Shown: positions 33,056 through 41,994 of the stretch, piece after piece | Layout of the letters: every line of letters starts with the position of its first letter | Position numbering within the stretch: the first letter of the stretch is position 1 | From: Comamonadaceae bacterium | Lineage (GTDB): Bacteria > Pseudomonadota > Gammaproteobacteria > Burkholderiales > Burkholderiaceae_C | Length of the DNA: 64,000 nt | Assembly: GCA_947375135.1 (NCBI GenBank) | Contig: CANCER010000002.1 | Coordinates: 1-64,000, forward strand | Reading direction: 5' to 3' | Position numbers and translations under genes: made by a program | The notes under the pieces: generated by a model | Told to the model about the DNA's origin: nothing | The model's input: the letters and a program-made list of their open reading frames with translations, nothing else | Database searches by the model: none

Positions 33056-33112
33056 GTTTGATGGGATCTGAAAATCAGCAGGTGGGGCGTTTATCCGGGT
33101 ATTCAATGGCTT

Positions 33113-34294
33113 TTAGCGGCGCATGATGACCAGGCCCTTGAGGTATTCACCTTCGGGGAAGGCAATCGTCATGGGGTGGTCAGGGCCGCCGCCCATGCGT
33201 TCGGTGATAAAGCCGTCCACACCCGCATCGGCGCCGGCACCGGCCACGATTTTGTGGAACAGGTCGGCGCTGATGCCGCCGGAGCAGGAATAGGTAAACA
33301 GCACGCCGCCGGGCTCCAGCAGCTTGAAGGCCAGGCGGTTGATGTCCTTGTAGGCGCGCGCGGCACGCTCGGCGTGGGCCACGGTGGGCGCAAACTTCGG
33401 GGGATCGAGAATGATGGCGTCAAAGGTGCGGCCTTGCTGGCCGAACTGGCGCAGCGAGGCGTTCACATCGGCGTCCATCCAGGTGGCGCGGCTGGCCTCA
33501 AAGCCGTTGAGCGCCACATTGGCAGCACCCATCTCCAGTGCCGGGGCGCTGGAGTCAATCGAGGTGACATGGGCCGCGCCGCCGCTCAGGGCCGCAACGC
33601 TGAAGCCGCCGGTGTAGCAAAAGCAGTTCAGCACGCGCTGGAACTGCAGGCGCTGGGTGTAGCTGGCAAACTTGGCGCGGCTGTCGCGCTGGTCCAGGTA
33701 GAAGCCGGTTTTGTGGCCGGTGGCAATGCTCAGGTGCAGCTTCCAGTCGTGCTCCTGCAGCACCAAATCGGTGGCGCCCTCGCCGCGCAGCCAGCCGGTT
33801 TGCTCGGCCAGGCCTTCCAGCGTGCGGCTGCTGGCGTCGGAGCGCTCGTACAACCGGGTCAAGCCGGTCTCGGCCAACAGGGCATCGGCAATCACGTCTT
33901 TCCAGCGCTCGACACCGGCGGAGGTGAACTGCGCCACCAGCGTGTCGCCATAGCGGTCCACGATCAGGCCCGGCAGTCCGTCGGACTCGCCATGGACAAG
34001 GCGCGCACCATCGCTCTGGATGTCAAAGCGGCTGCGGGCCTGCACGGCTTTGGCAATGCTGGCCTGGAAGAAACCTTCGTCAATGCGCTGCTTCTCGTCA
34101 AAGCTCCACATGCGGGCGCGGATTTTCGAGGTAGGGCTGAACGCCGCCCAGCCCAGGAACTGGCCCTCGGCCGACTCCACGCGCACGGTTTCGCCGCTGT
34201 CGCCTGAGCCCTTGGCGATGGCGGATTCAAAAATCCAGGGGTGGCGACGCAACAGGGAGCGCTCTTTGCCGGCGCGCAGGCGAATCATTTTCAT
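33113..34294 (-). CDS. rlmI: RlmI-type class I SAM-dependent rRNA methyltransferase
   Basis: The 393-residue protein has an N-terminal PUA-like domain (KERSLLRRHPWIFESAI), a middle domain with FYLDQRDSR, and a Rossmann methyltransferase domain with NCFCYTGGFSVAALSGGA and IILDPPKFAP. This matches RlmI, which makes m5C1962 in 23S rRNA; the related RlmK/L activities are an alternative. The N-terminus MKMIRLRAGKERS is typical. It probably starts the transcript that continues to the COG0523 gene. Confidence 0.92.
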   Translation of the reverse strand: MKMIRLRAGKERSLLRRHPWIFESAIAKGSGDSGETVRVESAEGQFLGWAAFSPTSKIRARMWSFDEKQRIDEGFFQASIAKAVQARSRFDIQSDGARLVHGESDGLPGLIVDRYGDTLVAQFTSAGVERWKDVIADALLAETGLTRLYERSDASSRTLEGLAEQTGWLRGEGATDLVLQEHDWKLHLSIATGHKTGFYLDQRDSRAKFASYTQRLQFQRVLNCFCYTGGFSVAALSGGAAHVTSIDSSAPALEMGAANVALNGFEASRATWMDADVNASLRQFGQQGRTFDAIILDPPKFAPTVAHAERAARAYKDINRLAFKLLEPGGVLFTYSCSGGISADLFHKIVAGAGADAGVDGFITERMGGGPDHPMTIAFPEGEYLKGLVIMRR

Positions 34295-34397
34295 AGAGGG
34301 CTATTGTCGCTGGTAGCACGCACCGCCCCGGCTTGCTTTGGCTATCCCCATTCGGGGCCCACTTTCTATATCGGCAATCCCACGCCAGGTTCAAGCA

Positions 34398-34634
34398 TCA
34401 CAAACGATCAAAGGGTTCAGGCTCCCGTGCTGGCACCGCCTCCAGCGCTTGCCGGAATTTATCGGCACTGGCTCGTTGCGCGCGCTCCTTCAAATAGCTC
34501 TCGGTCGCGAGCGCGGAAACCTTTTCTGCGACCGCACTGGCTATGAATTGGTTGATAGAGATATGGTCTTGCTGGGCCAGATTCTTGGCCATGCCGTGCA
34601 AAGAGTCGGGCAAACGCAGGCTGATGGTGGTCAT
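34398..34634 (-). CDS. Ribbon-helix-helix antitoxin-like protein
   Basis: A 78-residue protein with an N-terminal ribbon-helix-helix pattern (TTISLRLPDSLHGMAKNLA, then SINQFIASAVAEKV), followed by a charged tail. This is typical for toxin-antitoxin repressors of the HicB/CopG type. Its ATG overlaps the stop of the PIN gene as ATGA, so the toxin gene comes first in the operon. Probable job: neutralise the PIN nuclease and repress the pair. Confidence 0.85.
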   Translation of the reverse strand: MTTISLRLPDSLHGMAKNLAQQDHISINQFIASAVAEKVSALATESYLKERAQRASADKFRQALEAVPAREPEPFDRL

Positions 34635-35053
34635 AGGGCTTTCTCCAAAGAAGATAGGAAGTCGCGCGGCGTTTGGACGGCCACGCCATAGTGCGCCGCC
34701 TTTTTGAAATCCGACACATTCCAGGTCACGATGCTGGCGTTCGATTTGACCGCCAACTCCAACAGGAAATCGTCATCCGGGTCCCTGAGTGCAGGACGCC
34801 ACAAATAAAAAATCGCATGGTGCCCGCCTTGCGCACAAAGGTAGTCAAGCACGTCGTCGATTTGTGAATGGCTGAGGGCCAACGGTCCGCGCTTCAAGAC
34901 CTCTTCGTATTCGGCAACCAAGGGCGCCGACAGTTGCAAAGCAAATCGCCCATCACCCACCATGCTTAACAAGCGAAAGGAAACACCCAAACGGGACCGC
35001 AAGGCGCTGAAAAGGACATTGGTATCCAGGACGATTCGTGGCTTTTCACTCAT
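34631..35053 (-). CDS. PIN-domain toxin of a toxin-antitoxin pair
   Basis: A 140-residue PIN nuclease-fold protein starting MSEKPRIVLDTNVLFSALRS. The acidic residues expected for metal binding are visible: Asp in LDTNVLF, Glu in AEYEEVL, Asp in RDPDDDFLLEL and the terminal Asn/Asp in TWNVSDF. It belongs to the TA-associated PIN subfamily. The longer ORF to 35257 overlaps xerC and is rejected; the ATG at 35053 is 31 bases after the xerC stop. Probable RNA cleavage activity is inferred from fold only. Confidence 0.87.
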   Translation of the reverse strand: MSEKPRIVLDTNVLFSALRSRLGVSFRLLSMVGDGRFALQLSAPLVAEYEEVLKRGPLALSHSQIDDVLDYLCAQGGHHAIFYLWRPALRDPDDDFLLELAVKSNASIVTWNVSDFKKAAHYGVAVQTPRDFLSSLEKAL

Positions 35054-35084
35054 TTCGGTATTATTGGCAATACCAAAACATCCG

Positions 35085-36125
35085 TCAAGCCGTCGGCTTC
35101 CCCTTGGCCCGGGCCCTTGGATGCGCCGCGTCATAGGCCTTGGCGAGGTGCTGAAAGTCGAGCCGGGTGTAGACCTGCGTGGTGGTGATGTTGGCGTGGC
35201 CCAGCAGCTCCTGCACGGCGCGCAAATCGCCACTGCTTTGCAGCAGGTGGCTGGCAAAACTGTGGCGCAGCATGTGCGGGTGCACGGGCGTGACCACCCC
35301 CGCCTGCAGACTGCGCCGGCGCAGACGCTGCCAGACCGATTGGGCGGTCAGGCGTGTGCCATTGCGCCCGTTGAACAGAGCGCGGGCGGCATCCGCCTGG
35401 GTCGCATGCACCGGCCCGGCCTGCGCGGTACCCATGGGGCCGCGCAAGGCCAGCCAGCGTTCCAGCGCAGCGAGGGCGGTTTTGCCCACCGGCACGGTGC
35501 GGCGCTTGGAGCCCTTGCCCAGCACATGGGCCTCGGCGGCCTGCAGATCGACCCAGCCGCGTGCCTGGCTGCAGGCCTCCACGTCCAGGCCGATGAGCTC
35601 GCCCACGCGCAGGCCGCTGCCGTAGAGCAGCTCCACCATGGCGCAGTCACGCGCCTCCAGCCAGGGATCGTCATCGCTTTGAAAGTCGGCGAACTGCACC
35701 GCGTCGTCCACACCCAGCGCCTTGGGCAGCGGTTTAGGCGTTTTGGGGGAGCGCACGTCCTGCACCGGGTTGCTGGGAACCAGCCCCTGGCGCCCCAGCC
35801 AGGCATAAAAGCCGCGCCAGCCGGACAGAATGAGCGCAATGCCGCGCCCGCTGCGCCCGCCGCTGTGCATCTGTGCCACCCAGCGCCGCACGTGCGGGTT
35901 GCGCACGGCCAGCAGGTCCACAAGGGCTTGGGTCGCATAGGTTTGGAGCTTTTGAAGATCCAGCGCATAGAGCTCCACCGTGCGCGGGGCCAGGCGCTTT
36001 TCAACACGCACGTACGCCAGGTATTTTTCGACCAGCACGTGGCGTTCACCCGCCGGCCCGCCCGGCCCCACAACGGGGTGCAAAACCGGGTCGCACGGGA
36101 CGCTCATGGGGCTGTCGCTAGACAT
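35085..36125 (-). CDS. xerC: Tyrosine recombinase XerC
   Basis: XerC resolves chromosome dimers at dif together with XerD. Catalytic residues are visible: Arg in GSGLRVGELIG, Lys in VLGKGSKRR, HMLRHSFASHLL (His-Arg), LLGHANITTTQ (His) and the nucleophile Tyr in QVYTRLDF. The start at 36125 (346 residues) lies 5 bases after the DUF484 gene; the ATG at 36107 is an alternative. The dapF-DUF484-xerC order is common in proteobacteria and supports a housekeeping XerC rather than a phage integrase. Confidence 0.95.
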   Translation of the reverse strand: MSSDSPMSVPCDPVLHPVVGPGGPAGERHVLVEKYLAYVRVEKRLAPRTVELYALDLQKLQTYATQALVDLLAVRNPHVRRWVAQMHSGGRSGRGIALILSGWRGFYAWLGRQGLVPSNPVQDVRSPKTPKPLPKALGVDDAVQFADFQSDDDPWLEARDCAMVELLYGSGLRVGELIGLDVEACSQARGWVDLQAAEAHVLGKGSKRRTVPVGKTALAALERWLALRGPMGTAQAGPVHATQADAARALFNGRNGTRLTAQSVWQRLRRRSLQAGVVTPVHPHMLRHSFASHLLQSSGDLRAVQELLGHANITTTQVYTRLDFQHLAKAYDAAHPRARAKGKPTA

Positions 36126-36129
36126 GGGG

Positions 36130-36828
36130 CTAGCGCAGGCGCGACAGGGCCGCGCTGGCCATTTCGCCAATGCGGGCCAGGAAGTCGGTGCCCATGCCGC
36201 TGGTGAAGCGCTGGGCATCGCTGGAGGCCAGTACCAAGAGGCCAAAGGCCGGGGTGCTGGAGCCGCTGGGGCCTGCACGCAGGGGAATCAGCGCCAGCGA
36301 GGTGATGGCTGCCGGGTTGGCCAGCCAGCTCACCGACTCAAAGCCGGTGTTCAGGCCGCAAAAAGGCTCGGTCAGCGACGAGGCAAACAGCTTGACGTCT
36401 TCGCTCACGCCTTGGGCGTAGGGCTGGTCGGCATAGGCGGCAGCCACATCCCAGACGCGCAAACCGACCTGGGGCACGGCAAACTGCTGCGCAATGTCGT
36501 CGGTCATTTGCTGTGGCAACTGGGCCAGGTCGCCGCCCTGCAGCAGGCTGCCGGCCCAGCGCAGGATCTTGTCGGACAGCAGGACGTTGTCATTGCCGTT
36601 GCGCATCATCTCCATGATGCGCTGCTCCAGCAGCTTGATCTTCTCGCGCAGCATCTCGGCCTGGCGCTCCTGCAGGCTGACGGCGCGGTTGCTGTGCGGG
36701 CTGGTCAGCTGCACAGCAGCCAGCAGCTGGGCATGGCGCAAAAAGAAGTCTGGCGTGTTGGCCAGGTAATTGGCAATGTCGTCTTCGGTAATCGGGTTGG
36801 CCAGCGCGGAGTTGAGAATATTGCTCAT
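36130..36828 (-). CDS. DUF484 (GAF-like) protein
   Basis: A 232-residue DUF484 family member: ITEDDIANYLANTPDFFLRH at the N-terminus, a short coiled coil (LREKIKLLEQRIMEMMRNG) and a GAF-like C-terminal half. Function is unknown; the family sits between dapF and xerC across many proteobacteria. It follows dapF by 48 bases and precedes xerC by 4. Confidence 0.9.
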   Translation of the reverse strand: MSNILNSALANPITEDDIANYLANTPDFFLRHAQLLAAVQLTSPHSNRAVSLQERQAEMLREKIKLLEQRIMEMMRNGNDNVLLSDKILRWAGSLLQGGDLAQLPQQMTDDIAQQFAVPQVGLRVWDVAAAYADQPYAQGVSEDVKLFASSLTEPFCGLNTGFESVSWLANPAAITSLALIPLRAGPSGSSTPAFGLLVLASSDAQRFTSGMGTDFLARIGEMASAALSRLR

Positions 36829-36876
36829 GAAAACTCAATCGAAGTGAAGTGGGGAACGAATGCTTGCGCGAAGGGG

Positions 36877-37752
36877 TCAATCGGCCAGATTGTCGGGCAG
36901 CTCAATCTCGCCCTTGAATACCGTGGTGGCCGGGCCAGTCATCAGCACCGGGGCATCACCGCCGGCCCAGGCAATGGTCAGCACCCCGCCCCGCGTATGC
37001 ACATCCACGCGGGTGTCCAGCAGACCCAGGCGAATGCCTGCGGCCACAGCGGCACAGGCGCCGGAGCCACATGCCAGGGTCTCGCCCACGCCGCGCTCGT
37101 ACACACGCAAGTGGATGCTGTTGCGGGCTTGCACCTGCATAAAGCCCACATTGACGCCCTGCCTAAAGCGCGGGTTGGCTTGCACCTGCGGCCCCAAGGC
37201 AGCGACAGGCGCCGTGTCCACGTCATCCACCTGAATCACCGCATGCGGATTGCCCATGGACACGGCTGCCAGCAAGACCTCGGCATCGGCACCTTCCGGC
37301 AACACGGACCACTGGCCCCAGTTGCCTTGGGGCTGCAGTGTCAGACCACTGGCATCAAAAGGAATTTCAAGCGGGTCAAAGCGCGGTGCGCCCATGTCCA
37401 CGGTGACACGGCCATCCGCTGTGAGCTGCGGCGCAATCACGCCCTTCATGGTCTGCACGCGCAGGGTGTCCTTGTCGCTCAGGCCACTGTCGCGCACAAA
37501 GCGGGCAAAGCAGCGCGCACCGTTGCCGCACTGCTCCACCTCACGCCCGTCGGCGTTGTGGATGATGTATTCGAAGTCAATGCCTGCAGCCGGTGAGGGG
37601 CGCACCGTCAAAATTTGGTCGGCACCCACGCCGAAATGGCGGTCACCCAGGAAACGGTAGTGGGCCGCCGTCAGGCCGAGGCGGCCATGGGTTTCGTCGA
37701 GCACGACAAAGTCATTGCCCGCGCCTTGCATTTTGGTGAACGGAATTCGCAT
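36877..37752 (-). CDS. dapF: Diaminopimelate epimerase
   Basis: DapF (291 residues) converts LL- to meso-diaminopimelate for lysine and peptidoglycan synthesis. The two catalytic cysteines are in EQCGNGARC near residue 80 and ACGSGACAA near 230; the N-terminus [16 protein letters not shown] is diagnostic. The gene heads the dapF-DUF484-xerC set and is divergent from the metallo-hydrolase gene, with about 90 bases between for promoters. Confidence 0.97.
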   Translation of the reverse strand: MRIPFTKMQGAGNDFVVLDETHGRLGLTAAHYRFLGDRHFGVGADQILTVRPSPAAGIDFEYIIHNADGREVEQCGNGARCFARFVRDSGLSDKDTLRVQTMKGVIAPQLTADGRVTVDMGAPRFDPLEIPFDASGLTLQPQGNWGQWSVLPEGADAEVLLAAVSMGNPHAVIQVDDVDTAPVAALGPQVQANPRFRQGVNVGFMQVQARNSIHLRVYERGVGETLACGSGACAAVAAGIRLGLLDTRVDVHTRGGVLTIAWAGGDAPVLMTGPATTVFKGEIELPDNLAD

Positions 37753-37844
37753 GGCGGCAATTATCTGCGCATGGCGTTCCGGCAGCGGCTATGGGTGCCG
37801 CGCACCGCAAGAGAACAGCGGCACTTACGGCTTTTGGTTGCAAA

Positions 37845-38834
37845 ATGCCCTGCATGCCCAGACCCTCTCAAATCCTCCAGCCTGAAGCCGGCCCCATCCC
37901 TGCACCCGCAGACTGGCAAACCGACGCGCCCGTCGCCATCCTGAATAATGTGCTGCGCCTGACCGCGCCCAACCCGGGCGTGATGACAGGCCCCGGCACC
38001 AACAGCTATCTGGTGGGCGATGCACACACCGGCTTTATCGCCATAGACCCTGGCCCGGCAGATGCCGACCATCTGCAGCGCTTGTGGCTGGCCGCCTGCT
38101 TTGCCGATGGCAGCGGTGGAAACATCCGCATGATTGTGTGCACCCACTCGCATCCGGACCACTCCCCCGGCGCCAAGCCCTTGCAGGCGCTGTGCGCGCA
38201 GGACGGCGGCAGCGAAGGTGCAGCGGATGGGGCTGCGTTGGCCGCTGCGCCCCCGATTCTCGGCCTGCCCTCTGCCGCAACCGCGCGCGCCGCCAGCGCG
38301 TTCACGCCGGACCGCGCCGTGCGGGACAGTGAGGTGTTGCAATTGACCGCAGCCAATGCCCACGCAGACGGCCACAGCCTGCGCGTGGTTTTCACCCCCG
38401 GCCATGCCGCCAACCACATCTGCCTGCTGCTCGAAGAAGACGGACTGCTGTTTTCCGGGGACCACATTCTGAACGGCAGCACCACGGTGATTGATCCGCC
38501 GGACGGCCACATGGGGCATTACCTGCATTCGCTGGATGTGCTGGCCGCGCAATGCAGCGCAATGGACGTACATTACATACTGCCTGCGCATGGCCATGTC
38601 ATCCCCCATGCGCTGGCGGCCATTACCCGCCTCAAGGCCCACCGGCTGCAGCGCGAAGCCAAAATCGCAGCCGTGATGCAAACCAACCCCAACGGTAGCC
38701 TGGACCAGTGGCTGCCCCTGGCCTACGACGATGTGGATCCGCGCATCTGGCCCGTGGCCAAGCGTTCCCTGCTGGCCCATGTGGAACATATCCAGCAACT
38801 GCAAACCGCTGCAACCGAATCGAGCACCGCATGA
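37845..38834 (+). CDS. Metallo-beta-lactamase-fold hydrolase
   Basis: About 329 residues with the zinc motif THSHPDHSPGA near residue 105, PGHAANHICLLLEE, FSGDHIL and PAHGH, all arranged as in the LACTB2/glyoxalase II-like branch. A C-terminal helical part (LKAHRLQREAKI) is typical of that branch. Substrate is unknown. Starts at 37845 or 37854 (MPRPSQILQP) are equally possible; the frame upstream of these is not supported. The stop overlaps the next start by ATGA. Confidence 0.88.
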   Translation: MPCMPRPSQILQPEAGPIPAPADWQTDAPVAILNNVLRLTAPNPGVMTGPGTNSYLVGDAHTGFIAIDPGPADADHLQRLWLAACFADGSGGNIRMIVCTHSHPDHSPGAKPLQALCAQDGGSEGAADGAALAAAPPILGLPSAATARAASAFTPDRAVRDSEVLQLTAANAHADGHSLRVVFTPGHAANHICLLLEEDGLLFSGDHILNGSTTVIDPPDGHMGHYLHSLDVLAAQCSAMDVHYILPAHGHVIPHALAAITRLKAHRLQREAKIAAVMQTNPNGSLDQWLPLAYDDVDPRIWPVAKRSLLAHVEHIQQLQTAATESSTA

Positions 38835-39877
38835 GTACCTTTCAACGAGCCGCACGACCCGAAGGTCTGCCTCCCCGCGCCGAACGCCCGACCAGGACCG
38901 AGCCGGCCCGGCCTGCGTCCAACCGCGCCATCAAACGGGCTGCCTACGCCGCCAACAACCCGGTGGAAAACCGGCCGCCCCCAGGGGCCGCCGACCATCG
39001 CCCCGCCGCACCCTCCAAGGCCAAGCCCCGGAACCGCCCGCGCACCGTGGACCGGGACCCCAAGCCCGTCGCGATCGCCGAGAGCGAGGGCGAGCGCCTG
39101 TCCAAGCGCGTGATGGCACTCAAAGGCTGCTCGCGCACCGAGGCCGAGCAGTACATCGAGGGCGGCTGGGTCATGGTCAATGGCGTGGTGGTGGAAGACC
39201 CGCCGTTTCGCGTACTGCACCAAACCGTCACCATCGCCCCCGAAGCCACGCTGCTGAACACGGCCGATGTGACGCTGATCCTGAACAAGCCCTCGGGCTG
39301 GCTCGACGGCGTGGAAGAAGAGGATGATGACGAGGACGACGATGCGCCACCCGCAAGGGGCCGCAGTCGCAAGCCGCAGATACCGAACGCACGCACCCTG
39401 TTGACGGTTGCCAACCGCTACAGCAACGACCAATCGGACATACGCGCGCTCAAACGCCACTTTCTGCATCTCGAAGCCGATGTTCCTCTGGAAACCGGTG
39501 CCAGCGGTCTGGTGGTGTTCACGCAGGACTGGCGCACCACGCGCAAGCTCAGCGAAGACATGGGCTCCATGGAACACGAGCTGATTGTGGATGTCACGGG
39601 CGAGGTGCAACCCGAGGCGCTGCAAAAAATAGCCCGTGCGCTCAACGACGAGCGCAACCCGCTGCCCCAGGTCAAATTCAGCGTCAACAGTTCGTCGCCG
39701 GAACTGAGCAAGCTGCGCTTTGCCGTCAAAGGCGCGCATCCCGGTCTGATCGCCTATTTGTGTGGGAAAGCCGGCCTGGAGATACAGGCCATGCGCCGTA
39801 TCCGCATCGGACGCATGGCGCTGACAGACCTGCCCGTGGGCCAGTGGCGTTTCTTGAGCGCCTACGAGAAGTTCTAA
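38831..39877 (+). CDS. S4/pseudouridine-synthase-like protein with altered catalytic motif
   Basis: The 348-residue protein has a basic N-terminus (~80 residues), an S4 RNA-binding domain (RLSKRVMALKGCSRTEAEQY), and a C-terminal domain of the RsuA/RluF pseudouridine synthase fold ending IQAMRRIRIGRMALTDLPVG. The usual catalytic motif GRLDxxTxGL reads VPLETGASGL here: Arg is Pro and Asp is Glu. An acidic insert (GVEEEDDDEDDD) interrupts the domain. It may be an inactive RNA-binding homologue or a variant enzyme. Start overlaps the hydrolase stop (ATGA). Confidence 0.85.
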   Translation: MSTFQRAARPEGLPPRAERPTRTEPARPASNRAIKRAAYAANNPVENRPPPGAADHRPAAPSKAKPRNRPRTVDRDPKPVAIAESEGERLSKRVMALKGCSRTEAEQYIEGGWVMVNGVVVEDPPFRVLHQTVTIAPEATLLNTADVTLILNKPSGWLDGVEEEDDDEDDDAPPARGRSRKPQIPNARTLLTVANRYSNDQSDIRALKRHFLHLEADVPLETGASGLVVFTQDWRTTRKLSEDMGSMEHELIVDVTGEVQPEALQKIARALNDERNPLPQVKFSVNSSSPELSKLRFAVKGAHPGLIAYLCGKAGLEIQAMRRIRIGRMALTDLPVGQWRFLSAYEKF

Positions 39878-39914
39878 GCCCGCGCCGGGTGGCCCGCACA
39901 TGGGCAACAACCCG

Positions 39915-40012
39915 CCGCCGGGCCGCCCCAAGGCGGGTTAGCCCCTTAGAGCCACAAGCGTCCGTCGCTGACGCGCCTTCCTGGGTGGTGGGCGAACGTG
40001 GGGGCTCCTATT
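39915..40012. repeat. Diverged copy of the palindromic repeat
   Basis: CCGCCGGGCCGCCCCAAGG at 39915 matches the 84-bp unit at 19 kb, and GAACGTGGGGGCTCC near 39994 matches its right end; the middle (TTAGAGCCACAAGCGTCCGT) differs. The copy fills the space between the convergent S4-domain gene and the CBS gene and ends at the CBS stop codon. Confidence 0.75.
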
Positions 40013-40438
40013 TCAGGAGGCGATGTAGGTCTGCAGCTGGCTGATGGTGGCTTCCTGATCGGCAATGATTTCGTCCATGATGTCGCGGATGGAAATCATG
40101 CCCAGCACCTTGTCGCCATCCATCACCGGCAGGTGGCGAATCTTCTTCTGGCTCATCAGCGCCATGCAGTCTTCGGTGCGTGAATCGGCGGCTACGGTCA
40201 GCACCTTGGCGGTCATGATGTCGCCTACCCGCGTGTCTTTGGATGCCTTGCCCTGCAAGGCGATTTTGCGGGTGTAGTCGCGCTCGGAAAGAATGCCCAC
40301 CAATTGCCCCTCGTCCATCACCATGAGCGCGCCCACATTGTGGTCGGCCAGCGTTTGCAAGGCATCAAACACACTTTCCTGCGGGTGAAGACTCCAGGGA
40401 GCGTCGGTGTTTTTGAGTAGTGCGCGAACGGCTCGCAT
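40013..40438 (-). CDS. CBS-domain pair protein
   Basis: A stand-alone protein of 141 residues with two CBS domains (QTLADHNVGALMVMDEGQLV, then ALMSQKKIRHLPVMDGDKV), which usually bind adenosyl nucleotides. The start is decided by AAAGGAGG at 40443-40450, which is well placed for the ATG at 40438 (MRAVRALLKN) and overlaps the alternative ATG at 40456. Partner unknown. Confidence 0.93.
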   Translation of the reverse strand: MRAVRALLKNTDAPWSLHPQESVFDALQTLADHNVGALMVMDEGQLVGILSERDYTRKIALQGKASKDTRVGDIMTAKVLTVAADSRTEDCMALMSQKKIRHLPVMDGDKVLGMISIRDIMDEIIADQEATISQLQTYIAS

Positions 40439-40501
40439 GGTGCCTCCTTTATGCAATTGATCGATGAATCAACCATACTCCAAAAAGGGTGGCAAAAGTG
40501 T

Positions 40502-40862
40502 GAAGCCCACCGATAAGCCGGATTCTGTGCATGGGGGTTTCCCCTCATGTGACCACCATTAATCTGGGCCGTCGGTCACCCGAGCGGCTCAATGCTACCT
40601 ACCCGCACACTCCGGGGGCCCCGTCAACGTGTGCCTACTTGGTATTGCTGCGCGTAGAGATTGCCCGTTTCACCCAGATCGGACCCATTGCGGGGTCTGA
40701 TCTGACTCGTCTCTGTTGCTCTAATCCTCACCTGAGGGCCTCCCACTTGCGTGGTCGACTTGTCGGTGGACAGCCGTTAGCTGCTACGCTGCCCTATGCA
40801 GTCCGGACGTTCCTCCAGTGCTCTGTTTCCAGAATTGCACCAGCGGTGGTCTGGCGGGCTTC
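40502..40862 (-). ncRNA. rnpB: RNase P RNA (bacterial type A)
   Basis: The minus strand reads GAAGCCCGCC at the 5' end, then GAGGAACGTCCGGACTGCAT, the conserved P4 5' strand and neighbourhood, and ends with ACAGAATCCGGCTTATCGG, the conserved 3' element, followed by GGGCTTC pairing with the 5' end as P1. Length of about 360 nt fits. RNase P RNA cleaves tRNA 5' leaders with RnpA. End positions are estimated from the P1 pairing. Confidence 0.93.
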
Positions 40863-40870
40863 ACACCCCG

Positions 40871-40876
40871 ATTATC
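40871..40876 (-). promoter_or_regulatory. Candidate -10 element of rnpB
   Basis: On the minus strand TGATAAT lies 8-9 bases before the 5' end of the RNase P RNA, with a G-rich discriminator. A good -35 hexamer is not apparent. Confidence 0.45.
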
Positions 40877-40967
40877 AGGCCTGAACGCCGGCTGCATATC
40901 CATATACCGGAATCAGTTGAATAACTGCCCCACAATGGCGCCACAAACACCCACCCAGGAGTCACCC

Positions 40968-41885
40968 ATGAGCTTTGACAACGTTCTGCAAACCATCGGC
41001 AACACGCCGCATATCCGCATCAACCGCCTTTTCGGCGACACCCACAAGGTGTACGTGAAGTCCGAGCGCTCCAACCCCGGCGGCTCCATCAAGGACCGCA
41101 TTGCGCTGGCCATGGTCGAAGCGGCAGAAGCCAGCGGTGAGCTCCAACCCGGCGCCACCATCATCGAACCCACCTCCGGCAACACCGGCGTCGGCCTGGC
41201 ATTGGTGGCTGCCGTCAAGGGCTACAAACTGATTCTGGTGATGCCCGACAGCATGTCCATTGAGCGCCGTCGCCTGATGCTGGCCTATGGTGCCAGCTTT
41301 GATTTGACGCCGCGCGAAAAAGGCATGAAGGGCGCCATCGCCCGCGCCCAGGAACTGGCCGCAGCCACGCCCGGCGCCTGGGTACCGCAGCAGTTTGAAA
41401 ACCCCGCCAACATCGACGTGCATGTGCGCACCACGGCGCAGGAAATCCTCAAAGACTTCCCCAATGGCGTGGACGTCATCATCACCGGCGTGGGTACCGG
41501 CGGCCATCTGAGCGGTGTGGCCACGGTGCTCAAGGCCCAATGGCCTAACCTCAAGGTGTATGCGGTGGAGCCCACGGCCTCGCCCGTGATCTCCGGCGGT
41601 GCGCCCGCACCCCACCCCATCCAGGGCATCGGTGCCGGCTTTATACCCAAGAATCTGTTGACCGCGTTGCTCGATGGCGTGATCCAGGTGGACGCCGAGC
41701 CGGCCCGTGAATACGCCCGCCGCAGTGCGCGTGAAGAAGGTCTGCTGGTCGGCATTTCCAGTGGCGCCACGCTGGCTGCCATCGCGCAAAAGCTGCCCGA
41801 GATTCCCGCCGGCGCTACCGTGCTGGGCTTTAACTACGACACGGGCGAACGCTACCTGTCGGTGGAAGGCTTTTTGCCGGCTTAA
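40968..41885 (+). CDS. cysK: Cysteine synthase A (O-acetylserine sulfhydrylase)
   Basis: CysK (305 residues) makes cysteine from O-acetylserine and sulfide. The PLP lysine is in [12 protein letters not shown] near residue 42, [11 protein letters not shown] binds substrate, and [10 protein letters not shown] binds the cofactor phosphate. AGGAG at 40957-40961 places the start at the ATG at 40968. It is divergent from rnpB. CysM is the alternative, but the [10 protein letters not shown] wording and the C-terminal [12 protein letters not shown] favour CysK. Confidence 0.95.
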   Translation: MSFDNVLQTIGNTPHIRINRLFGDTHKVYVKSERSNPGGSIKDRIALAMVEAAEASGELQPGATIIEPTSGNTGVGLALVAAVKGYKLILVMPDSMSIERRRLMLAYGASFDLTPREKGMKGAIARAQELAAATPGAWVPQQFENPANIDVHVRTTAQEILKDFPNGVDVIITGVGTGGHLSGVATVLKAQWPNLKVYAVEPTASPVISGGAPAPHPIQGIGAGFIPKNLLTALLDGVIQVDAEPAREYARRSAREEGLLVGISSGATLAAIAQKLPEIPAGATVLGFNYDTGERYLSVEGFLPA

Positions 41886-41959
41886 AGCGCAGCAAACCCA
41901 TCTGGCGGGTGTTGCACTGAAGAGGCAGTGCGGCATCCGGCAGATTGTTTACTTGAAGT

Positions 41960-41989
41960 GCCGGTGCGCCGCTGCTGCGAAGCACCGGC
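41960..41989. terminator. Candidate bidirectional terminator between cysK and VOC gene
   Basis: GCCGGTGC (41960-41967) pairs with GCACCGGC (41982-41989) around a 14-base loop, followed by TTGTCT. It lies between two convergent genes. The loop is large and the T-tract poor, so confidence is limited. Confidence 0.4.
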
Positions 41990-41994
41990 TTGTC

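Noticed and set aside
35085..36125. Tyrosine recombinase as evidence of a nearby integrated element
   Set aside because: The dapF-DUF484-xerC order identifies it as the housekeeping dimer-resolution recombinase.
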